Source: Fundicoccus sp052116145 (lineage in GTDB: Bacteria > Bacillota > Bacilli > Lactobacillales > Aerococcaceae). Taken from it: a stretch of DNA of 64,000 nucleotides. Under the pieces are notes generated by a model that was not told where the DNA came from, did not search any database, and worked only from the letters and a program-made list of their open reading frames with translations. Shown here one piece after another: positions 18,655 to 26,458 of the stretch. Made by a program: the position numbers and the translations under genes. The stretch is taken from contig NZ_JBQKLQ010000006.1 in NCBI RefSeq assembly GCF_052116145.1, forward strand, positions 1 through 64,000. The letters run 5' to 3'. Position 1 is the first letter of the stretch; every line of letters begins with the position of its first letter.

Positions 18655-19005
18655 TCCTTCTCATAAAGTGTCATGTAAGTTGTCACTTCATCGTTCTTTT
18701 CATTTTACTCACTACTTAATCAGTTAAATCTTTCCACAATAAATGCCATATAACTTCAGTACATTTACTTTTAACTCATTCCATTTACTCAGAGTATCTA
18801 GCTTCTATTAAAACCCGAAAAAACCTTATAAAAACGATACAAATTGTTCGATTACATTAATACTACTAAATAAGCTTGATAAGAAGCTGGCAAAGTCCTG
18901 AACTTTCTCTGGCACACTCTTTACCTTGGTGTTTCCCATAACTTTTCGGCAATCATTATTCCCACAAAGACTGAATGAATTATGCATTAATTGTGGGAAG
19001 TAAAT
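18655..19005 (-). other. Spacer upstream of the DUF1002 gene
   Basis: No gene. TCCCACAA (18960-18967) and TTGTGGGA (18991-18998) form an 8-bp inverted repeat just after the zinc-ribbon operon. It lacks a clear T tract, so it is a weak terminator or an operator-like site. The remainder is AT-rich and probably holds the promoter of the 1150-residue protein gene. Confidence 0.4.
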
Positions 19006-20112
19006 TTATCTATACTGTATTTCTTTTCTAAAATATAAGCGCTCATTAGTAAATGGTATGCTTACAAAGGCTGATACTTCATCTGTAAGCTCAAATTTAA
19101 CAAGACTCTCTAATGCATTGATCATTGCGAGACTTTCTTGAGAATCATAGAAAGTGTTCTCATCAATAGTTGAGACGAGCATAACAAATTCTTTTAATTC
19201 ATCGAGAGATATCTTGATACCTAAACCACCGTCAACTTCATAAATATTATCGATAATCTCTTGTATATAACTCTCAAGTTCTTTTATTGAACTTAATTGT
19301 GAATTGGTCGCATAACCAAGTTCACTTTTAACCACCTTGAATAAGTCATTATTATACTGATTTAGCAATGCTTTCTTTTCCTTCGTCGTCTGTGAATTCC
19401 AATCGATTGTTAAATTCTTTTTAAACTCATCGAAAGATTCTTCTATAATCGTTCCATCTGCAGAATAACTAGTAGAAAACCCATAAGTTATATCTCCTAT
19501 ATATTCTGATATAAACCTGTCATTCAATTCAAATGAGATTGCTTCAAGCTTGACTTGTTGACTATTTGGGTTGTTAGTAGGAAGCATCTCTCCTTCTAAA
19601 ATCATTTTATTATTTAACTCATAAAGTTCCATATAGTCATAGGATTCAGGAATCACCTCAGCCGAATAACGATTTTCATCAATCGTCACATTCATTGAAA
19701 AGGGATAATCTTCTGTTTGAGTGGTACGCCAGACTTCTGGTTCATTTGACAAGTTATTCCAAATGAAAAAGATTAAACTTCCCAATAATAAGACAACGGC
19801 TAGCAGAATTAACACTATCTTCTTATTATTTCTCCGGTGGTTTTTCTTTAAGTCACTCACATCATTTTCAGTACCATGAGGAGATGACTTAAGAGGTATT
19901 AAATTAGCATCGTCAGTCACTTCGATAGAACGATCATTTTCTTCAAGTGTTTCTTCTGATTCTAACTTTAAAGGACTTAGTTGTCCTTCACTAGTGTTCT
20001 CATCTCCATTAGTAATATTGCTAGCTGAGCCTACAGAAATTGCTTGACCACAATCTATACAAAACCGTGCATCTTTTAAATATTTCGCACCGCAATTCGA
20101 ACAGTATGTCAT
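19006..20112 (-). CDS. Zinc-ribbon, single-pass membrane protein
   Basis: 368 residues. An N-terminal zinc ribbon (CSNCG and CIDCG, residues 4-22) is followed by an acidic low-complexity stretch to about residue 90. A basic patch (KKNHRRNNKK) precedes one transmembrane helix at about 98-119. The C-terminal 250 residues would lie outside the cell and have no recognised fold; they show repeated acidic helices (ELESYIQEIIDNIYEV). The layout of cytoplasmic ribbon, helix and external domain resembles TcaA/YvbJ-type envelope proteins, but similarity beyond the layout is not evident. The gene begins 10 bases after the next gene upstream, so it is the last gene of a three-gene operon. Confidence 0.75.
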   Translation of the reverse strand: MTYCSNCGAKYLKDARFCIDCGQAISVGSASNITNGDENTSEGQLSPLKLESEETLEENDRSIEVTDDANLIPLKSSPHGTENDVSDLKKNHRRNNKKIVLILLAVVLLLGSLIFFIWNNLSNEPEVWRTTQTEDYPFSMNVTIDENRYSAEVIPESYDYMELYELNNKMILEGEMLPTNNPNSQQVKLEAISFELNDRFISEYIGDITYGFSTSYSADGTIIEESFDEFKKNLTIDWNSQTTKEKKALLNQYNNDLFKVVKSELGYATNSQLSSIKELESYIQEIIDNIYEVDGGLGIKISLDELKEFVMLVSTIDENTFYDSQESLAMINALESLVKFELTDEVSAFVSIPFTNERLYFRKEIQYR

Positions 20113-20122
20113 ATTCTCTCTC

Positions 20123-21658
20123 CTATTTCTTTTCTTTTATTATCTTGCCTGTGTCTTTGTTAAGTAAATAAGCTTTACCATTAGTCTCTTGAATATATAC
20201 GGAATCTTCATGCGCAAAAGCATATAATGCATCCTCTGAAAGAATATCCCCATCCTTATTTAAAACATAGAAGCCTTTATTTTTGTAAATATAAACAATG
20301 TCATTCAACTCAAATTGGACAAAATGTCCCATCAATTGAGTTTCAGGTAAGAAAATCTCTTCTAAACGGCTATTGAAGAAAACATGTTCTCCCCGATTAT
20401 TTGTGATTGTTCCGACATTAGTTCCATTTATAAATGAGAAATACGAGTCATTCATTTCATAAGGAATTTGAACGGATTCTCTTGTTTCAAGATCAATATA
20501 ACCGAAGCCACTGTAGTCTGAAAATGCTAACCAATTATTATTATTCACTCTGTGATAATCTTTTATTTTATCTCCTTGAAAATGTGTTTCCCCTTCAGCG
20601 GTATAAACAATATATTGTTGGCTGTTATCATCTAAATAACCGGGATAAAGATACTCCCCATTTTCTGATGCGCTGAAATTAGTTATATAAGGTACTCTTA
20701 ACATACTTTCACCATTAATATTGAAAACTGTTGTTTCTCCCCAATAGTTTGTTGCACTAATAAATACGTCATTGTCTGTATGAGCTACTACGGGAGGTGT
20801 ATCGGTCTCTATTTGTATAATCGTTTGCCCTGAACGATCAATTAAACGATACATGTCCTCATATTCCCATTCTTTAACGATAAAATGCTCATTATCCACT
20901 ACTGATAAGTAGTGATACTTAACTGGTATAACGATCTCCCCTGAATCCGTAATAACTCCTGACGCAATACGTTCTGTTCCATTATTGTGCGATCTGCTGT
21001 AATCGTTCAATACTGTCACATCATTTCCTTCAAATGGAAGAATCACTCCTACTGTTTCAAATAAAACGTCTCCTGTTGTATTTATCAAAAAATACTTATC
21101 ATCATTGCTAGCGGTATGTACGCCGTTAAAAGAGCTTGATATGCCATAGCTTGATTCAGGTCCTGATATACCAAACGGACTGCTATTCATGGTGTTAAAT
21201 CCTTCAGAAATTATTTCCCCTTGATGATTAACTAACCAAAACAAATAGTTTTGATCTCTAACAACCGCAACACCATACTCATTAAATCGTGAAACGTAAG
21301 AAACTGGCCCGGTAAAACCCGTGACTTCAGCACCAACATCTTGAGCAACGACTTCTAAATCCTCGTTTAAAACATTTAAACCAAAAGCATCTTGATAAGG
21401 ATAAGCAATTACTTGCTTGGGTACTTTCTGTTTAATTCCAATGGTTGATAGTACATCGCCTTGCCAAGCCCAAAAGCCTCCTCCCAGGAAGATACTAAGA
21501 AACAAAATAATTAGTATTCCTTTACGATTCCAAGTTGTTTTTGTTTTCATAGCTACTCTTGAAGCTTTTTCTAACTCTTTTGCCTCTATGGTTGAGCCAC
21601 AATACGGGCAATATTTTGCCTGTACCTCTATTCGTTGATGACATTCATGACACTTCAT
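20123..21658 (-). CDS. Zinc-ribbon membrane protein with external propeller-like (WG-type) repeats
   Basis: 511 residues. A zinc ribbon (CHEC and CPYCG, residues 3-21) is followed by a short basic linker and one transmembrane helix at about 47-66. The external part, from about 80 to 505, consists of repeats with aromatic or hydrophobic strands and turns such as LIDRSGQTI, LINTTGDVL, VINHQGEII-like and VLNKDGDIL. This pattern is typical of WG or beta-propeller repeats. Such domains usually bind proteins or glycans. It is the middle gene of the operon, 66 bases after the upstream gene. Partners are inferred to be the neighbouring zinc-ribbon proteins and perhaps the DUF1002 surface protein. Confidence 0.75.
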   Translation of the reverse strand: MKCHECHQRIEVQAKYCPYCGSTIEAKELEKASRVAMKTKTTWNRKGILIILFLSIFLGGGFWAWQGDVLSTIGIKQKVPKQVIAYPYQDAFGLNVLNEDLEVVAQDVGAEVTGFTGPVSYVSRFNEYGVAVVRDQNYLFWLVNHQGEIISEGFNTMNSSPFGISGPESSYGISSSFNGVHTASNDDKYFLINTTGDVLFETVGVILPFEGNDVTVLNDYSRSHNNGTERIASGVITDSGEIVIPVKYHYLSVVDNEHFIVKEWEYEDMYRLIDRSGQTIIQIETDTPPVVAHTDNDVFISATNYWGETTVFNINGESMLRVPYITNFSASENGEYLYPGYLDDNSQQYIVYTAEGETHFQGDKIKDYHRVNNNNWLAFSDYSGFGYIDLETRESVQIPYEMNDSYFSFINGTNVGTITNNRGEHVFFNSRLEEIFLPETQLMGHFVQFELNDIVYIYKNKGFYVLNKDGDILSEDALYAFAHEDSVYIQETNGKAYLLNKDTGKIIKEKK

Positions 21659-21724
21659 TTTATTCTCCCCAATTCAAATAAGTTATATTTCTATCATGAT
21701 GTATAAGTCATTTAGTGTGATGAC

Positions 21725-22933
21725 TTATTTCCCTTTGAACATTTTAAACAGTGAGCATACTAGTAATAATATAATTGATCCTAAAATCATTTGACTCCCT
21801 AAGCCTAAATCCGTCGAGACTGATCCATAATCGTTGTCGTAACGAATAAATAGATTTGAATCGATTGCCAGATAAATTAAATAGGTCATACCGCCACCCA
21901 TGATGACGCTAATTATAAATTGTATAAAGCCACTAACTTTGGAGCGTAAAAAACTCAATACGGCGAAAACAACTGGTAAATAGTAAGCAATGATAGTAAA
22001 TATCATTTGATAAAACTCTGATTGCCCTGAATTATCAAAGAGTGCACCGTAACCCAAAGCTTCAATAACTTCTGACATAGTGAAGGTTGTCTGTTGGTAG
22101 GAATTCCACAAAACGGAGGCATTGACATCAAATAAAGAGTAATTATTTATCCCGCTATAATAGATAAATAGTGCTAATGCAGTCAAAAGAATCCACATGA
22201 TAAAAGAAAGAGTTGAGGTCTTATCCGATGCATGAATCAACGCGCTAGTATTTCCTTCACTCGATTCAACTTGTTGTTGTTTGATTTGCTGTGTTTTTCT
22301 AGCTTGAGCTTGCAATCTCCTTCTACGACGAAGCGATCCACTATCATTCGCTAATTGAGCAGTAGATAGTTGATTTTTTTCATCTAATATTGCTTGATCA
22401 ACTGATGGTAATTTTTGTGCTTTACTCACACCTTGAGTACTTTGTTGGTAATTATCTTTAATATTCTCCACTTGAGTGTGTGCTTTGGTTTTAACCGAAT
22501 GATAAAGCTCCCGTGTCTCTTCACTGATCTGTTGGGTGTAACTATCTAACTCATTTAACTTTTCTGGCACCATGATGACTTGATGAATAAACCACGTTTC
22601 AATTTTTTGGTTCAATTCAAGTGATTGGCTTGTTTTATAATTAGCAAACAAGTAAGCTCCTACCAAACTCAAAGTTAGTAGTAACCAGCCTGTTTGAGTT
22701 GAAAATGAAATGGTAATAAATAATAGCAGGGTCAAAATAAATACTAAATAAAAATTGTGCTGTAATAAATTAACTAAGTTTAAGATTTTTTGATAATCAA
22801 AAGATGCCCCTTTATTGGTGTTTTCAGCTGCTTGCATTGCTTCTGATTCAATCTCCTCAATCACTTGACCACAATTAGGACAACCTCCTTGAATTCCTTT
22901 TAATGAAAAACCACATTGCGTACAAAAGTTCAT
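21725..22933 (-). CDS. Zinc-ribbon protein with several membrane helices
   Basis: 402 residues from the ATG at 22933. GAGGAG lies 9 bases upstream, and this start places the zinc ribbon (CTQCG and CPNCG) at the extreme N-terminus, as in the two genes downstream; the open frame reaches 17 codons further. Two or three helices occupy about 60-100. A long charged, coiled-coil-prone region with an RRRRR patch (about 115-240) follows, and then four helices to the end (about 245-400). The C-terminal region resembles small envelope-associated membrane proteins of unknown function. It is the first gene of the zinc-ribbon operon. Confidence 0.7.
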   Translation of the reverse strand: MNFCTQCGFSLKGIQGGCPNCGQVIEEIESEAMQAAENTNKGASFDYQKILNLVNLLQHNFYLVFILTLLLFITISFSTQTGWLLLTLSLVGAYLFANYKTSQSLELNQKIETWFIHQVIMVPEKLNELDSYTQQISEETRELYHSVKTKAHTQVENIKDNYQQSTQGVSKAQKLPSVDQAILDEKNQLSTAQLANDSGSLRRRRRLQAQARKTQQIKQQQVESSEGNTSALIHASDKTSTLSFIMWILLTALALFIYYSGINNYSLFDVNASVLWNSYQQTTFTMSEVIEALGYGALFDNSGQSEFYQMIFTIIAYYLPVVFAVLSFLRSKVSGFIQFIISVIMGGGMTYLIYLAIDSNLFIRYDNDYGSVSTDLGLGSQMILGSIILLLVCSLFKMFKGK

Positions 22934-23147
22934 AACCATCATCTCCTCATTTTTATTAGGACTTCCGTCTATATTCTTGTTCAAGTCTTTTTATGCGGAT
23001 AAACACCCCTTTGCCACTCCTTAAACAACAACTAACTTTTTTAATTATAATTAAGATTCTCTTAACACATTACTTTTCAGTGCATAAACGCACAATATGA
23101 GTCTCTAATACAAAACAAGGTTTTTAAATAGATTCCAGGAAAAATAA

Positions 23148-23187
23148 AAGAGCTGTCAAGTACATGATTTTGTACTTGACAGCTCTT
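23148..23187. terminator. 17-bp perfect hairpin, probable minus-strand terminator
   Basis: AAGAGCTGTCAAGTACA and TGTACTTGACAGCTCTT pair perfectly around a 6-base loop. The minus-strand continuation is TTTTATTTTT, so it most likely ends transcripts of the small minus-strand genes to the right. Confidence 0.75.
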
Positions 23188-23500
23188 ATATTTAACAATC
23201 TTTGATTTACTTTTTAATTAGTCGATAAGGCACAATTCATTAGCACCTTCCACATCACTAACTTTCTTCTAAAATCTTCACGGTGATAACTAATTACACG
23301 ATTCTGAAACTCAAAGCTGGCCGGATCAGCATTGAAAGGATAGTCTCAACAATTTTTGCATCGTTAATGGAACTTCAATTGCCCCAAATGAAAAAAGCAG
23401 TCATGCAAGCGATGATACAATTACTTGTACTGAGTGGTATAACTAGAATCCTTTCAAGGAGAATTTTTCACCCTTATTACAAATAACTTTAATTAGTTCT

Positions 23501-23665
23501 CTAGTTAATTTTTTTCTTAGTTATTCTGTTTAAAAAAAGTATAATTAATGCCACAACAAGAGTTAGTAATACACTTTCTGTATTATTAACTAAATTATTA
23601 CTTCTTAAAAAATATAGTGCAATTAGATAGAAAAATAACAATGAAATTCCAATAGTTTTATTCAC
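23501..23665 (-). CDS. Small two-helix membrane protein
   Basis: 54 residues from a GTG preceded by AAGGAAGGAG at an 8-base spacing. Residues 5-20 and 31-46 are hydrophobic, with a polar hinge (RSNNLVNNTES) and a basic C-terminus (KKKIN). It starts 71 bases after another small frame on the same strand. No homologue is recognised; candidates include a small immunity-like or stress protein. It sits in a 1.6-kb stretch otherwise lacking intact genes. Confidence 0.5.
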   Translation of the reverse strand: MNKTIGISLLFFYLIALYFLRSNNLVNNTESVLLTLVVALIILFLNRITKKKIN

Positions 23666-23736
23666 TTCATATCTCCTTCCTTTAGCGGGCTCTTTTAACT
23701 ACCCTGAGTCTTTCTCCTCTAAATATGTTCTTTTCT

Positions 23737-23907
23737 TTAACACTCATGAACATAAGCTATTATCTCTTTTATTATATCAATAACATTATAGTAGTGTAAA
23801 TTAATAATCATACAGTGGATTAATTCAAAGTGTGCCGCTTCTTCGATAAGCAATGAATTAGCCGTATTATAATTTCTTTCCAGCCAATCGAGAAATGAGT
23901 TCTTCAA
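23737..23907 (-). CDS. Small helical protein or truncated gene
   Basis: A 56-codon frame from a TTG has protein-like composition (NSFLDWLERNYNTANSLL, then AAHFELIHCMI) and ends in HEC. There is no good ribosome site, and an in-frame stop lies two codons before the TTG, so it may be the 3' end of a larger lost gene. It is followed on the same strand by the small membrane protein gene. Confidence 0.35.
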   Translation of the reverse strand: MKNSFLDWLERNYNTANSLLIEEAAHFELIHCMIINLHYYNVIDIIKEIIAYVHEC

Positions 23908-24626
23908 TTATTAATGCTGAATTTTATGGTTTTTAGCATATATCATTCTACTCCCACTTCAGCCTAGATTAAACACGAACATCGATAGTCTTAAGCTATT
24001 ATCGATTTGCTTGATCATAAACTTTTTGGGGGGCGCGGAGAAATTCCATCATAGATTTCATTGTTCTTTTAGCCATAGAATTCCCCATTATAAGAAAATA
24101 GGCCCACACCTGGTACGCTTGACAAAAGTCAGTCGCGCGGTGGGGCTCTCTCGTATATATTATATTTTATACTGGTTTACAAATCAAGCGGCTTATAGCT
24201 TAAGGTAATGTTTCTTTGGATCCACAAGTCATATTGCTAAGATTATTTGGCGCAGTATCAAATCTGGTCGCAAAACTATGGATCTTAAATCGATCATATA
24301 TAGTTACATAAGTTTTTGCTTGTTATTGTCGCTTCCCAGATTATTTACGGCCGTTATATTTATTTAATTTTTTTCATTCAAAGAAGGTGTCTTTTTCATC
24401 CAGGAGTCATCAAACACTTTAAGAGTCTGGCTACTCCCCACAAGGCGCAGTTTTCTCTTCAACCGTTCGGTATTACTTCGCTTGAACTAAGAGGATTTTG
24501 AGCCGCCCATTATTGCAATAAGCAACTAATGGATCATTTGCCCACCCAAATCATCGATTATTAATAATTAGATATATTCCATTTGGTCGATATGTGATAC
24601 GATGAACATATAAAGGAGTTGAGCGG
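23908..24626. other. Gene-poor spacer before the secreted protein
   Basis: Open frames here are short, lack ribosome sites and show no recognisable family. The last 60 bases hold a ribosome site AAAGGAG and share the GAACATATAAAGGA leader with the decayed copy at 14521. The rest may be heavily eroded coding DNA. Confidence 0.4.
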
Positions 24627-25970
24627 ATGAACAATCGAAAGACGCTATTAGGTTGGTTAACTTTGCTTGTTGTGATGTTTAATAGGCAACTGCTCGTCGT
24701 TGATGCCAATAGTTCTGTAGTGAATAGCCAAGAGTATGCCCCTTATTATTTCGATACGTATTATAAATACCTAGCAGATGGCATGGAATTTGACGATTAC
24801 GAAGTTGATGTCTATTATCCACCTAATGCAGAAGGGATTTATCAATTTAACGTCGATAACTACGCGATCAATAAAATTCATATTTACCAAGTAAATAGCG
24901 ACGGCATTTATGAGTTGTCTTATTTCTTAGGCGAGGATCCTCAACAAGACTTCCGTTATCACCCAGATTCGGCGGATAATACTAAATCTTTGGTCTTCCC
25001 TCCTACCTTACAAGTCGGTCAAGTCTTCTATCAAGGCTATGCCAGCCAACAAGCAGTAACGGTCACTGATATTCTCTCAAGCTTTGAACATCAGGGAGAG
25101 GTTTATCAAAATGTGGTGGTAACTGAAAGTTTTGATGAATCTAATAATCGCACGCAGACTTATTTAGCGCCCCAAGTTGGTATTCTAACAACAAGACGAA
25201 CCAGCGCAGATGGCGTCTTCGATATTACTGCTAGACTGGTTGAACGCTCGCAGTCCTTAAATAGTGAGTCCACTGCCGATCAGAGTCATTCACCTTTAAG
25301 CTTGTCACCAAAACGGGACGAAATCATCGAGTTATTTGCGAATGGTGGCATCGTAGATAAATACAGTTATGCTGAAGCCCAAGCTGAACTAGCAAGATTG
25401 GAAGTGTTAACTTTAGAAACTGGTGATGTGTTTAAAGGTGACTTTGTCGATCCAAAGTATGCTAACCAAATGAATAGCTTCAATATCTCTCGAGGTGCCA
25501 GCTTCATGTTGTTTGATTACCTCTCTCACTACTTTTCCCAATATGGTAATCCAACCATCATAGACACGCGCTATCAGTATCAAGTTGATTTTGCGGATAT
25601 AGCACGTTATGGTACTTGGACAGATCAAACAGGCTCGTCCATCCATTTCCTAGGTAGTGGCAATGGGATGCAAGATAATCCCTCGACTATCTATATCGAA
25701 CTAATGGACCTAGACTCGAATCAACGAACAGCTCAAATTGAAACAGCAGACACTCAAGAAATTAATCTAGTTTCTTATTTCTCTGAAGGTAATCGTCAGG
25801 TGAAAGTAAACACACTCGTTCGTCCCGGTAAGTTGGGAGGCACGGGGTGGTATAGTGAAATCCAGCACCATGCCTATCTTTTCTATAATAAAACGGGTGG
25901 CGTTTCCTTAGCCTATCCTGTGGCTGATCACTATGTAGAATTTCGGTTGATTGAGAACTTATCTCAATAA
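24627..25970 (+). CDS. Secreted protein of unknown function
   Basis: 447 residues. The ATG follows AAAGGAG at a 9-base spacing. Residues 1-28 form a signal peptide ending near VVDAN. Residues 30-205 look like a beta-rich lipoprotein-type domain with the strand-turn pattern LKVGQ-like (LQVGQVFYQG), VVVTESFDESN and TYLAPQVGILTTR, but there is no lipobox. A linker (SLNSESTADQSHSPLS) leads to a second domain at about 235-445 of unknown fold, opening with KRDEIIELFANGG and ending VADHYVEFRLIEN. A decayed paralogue lies at 14521, and both copies face a DUF1002 gene convergently, which hints at a joint envelope function. Confidence 0.75.
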   Translation: MNNRKTLLGWLTLLVVMFNRQLLVVDANSSVVNSQEYAPYYFDTYYKYLADGMEFDDYEVDVYYPPNAEGIYQFNVDNYAINKIHIYQVNSDGIYELSYFLGEDPQQDFRYHPDSADNTKSLVFPPTLQVGQVFYQGYASQQAVTVTDILSSFEHQGEVYQNVVVTESFDESNNRTQTYLAPQVGILTTRRTSADGVFDITARLVERSQSLNSESTADQSHSPLSLSPKRDEIIELFANGGIVDKYSYAEAQAELARLEVLTLETGDVFKGDFVDPKYANQMNSFNISRGASFMLFDYLSHYFSQYGNPTIIDTRYQYQVDFADIARYGTWTDQTGSSIHFLGSGNGMQDNPSTIYIELMDLDSNQRTAQIETADTQEINLVSYFSEGNRQVKVNTLVRPGKLGGTGWYSEIQHHAYLFYNKTGGVSLAYPVADHYVEFRLIENLSQ

Positions 25971-26140
25971 CATTAGCAATTAATCTATAATCGCCCGGCA
26001 CTTACAATAAAGGCATCAAAACTTTCCTAGACAGGATTCAGAATATGCCACGCGCCGACATTTATTCACAAATTCTCATTCGACTATATATGCATCAGAA
26101 ATCGAAGAATTCTGACAAAATATTACTCAACAGAAGTAGG

Positions 26141-26177
26141 AAAAAGCAGTTGATCGAATTTGATCAACTGCTCTTTT
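26141..26177. terminator. Hairpin terminator (both strands)
   Basis: AAAAAGCAGTTGATC and GATCAACTGCTCTTTT flank a 6-base loop. T runs follow on both strands. It can end the plus-strand secreted-protein transcript and the minus-strand hicB remnant. Confidence 0.8.
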
Positions 26178-26178
26178 G

Positions 26179-26385
26179 TTATACTTGGAGTTTTTCCATC
26201 AAGACCTCTATCATTGTTTTTGAAAAGTTTATGCCAGCTTTTGTTGCTCGAGCATTTAGCCAGTGTGGAATCTTGATTGTTTTCTTGTCCGGAACACTAT
26301 CTTGAAGATAATCAAGCAAGTTCACTGATACATGTGTGACAAACTGTGTTTCTTTGTTAATTGCTATATCATACTCACTTTTCAA
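26179..26385 (-). pseudogene. Truncated HicB-type antitoxin remnant
   Basis: The last 68 codons resemble the C-terminal ribbon-helix-helix part of HicB antitoxins: KKTIKIPHWLNARATKAG followed by INFSKTMIEVLMEKL. The N-terminal half of the HicB fold and the hicA toxin are missing. The frame extends upstream to about 26442 without a convincing start; only a TTG is available. It is probably the relic of a lost toxin-antitoxin pair. Confidence 0.6.
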
Positions 26386-26458
26386 ATTTCTAAACTCTCG
26401 ATGAGCTTTTGTGGCTGTAATATACTTGTTGATCCACTAGAAACTTAACTAATCACCA

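Noticed and set aside
24011..24501. Plus-strand frames of 60-65 codons
   Set aside because: No ribosome sites, no recognisable motifs and poor amino-acid composition; treated as worn spacer.
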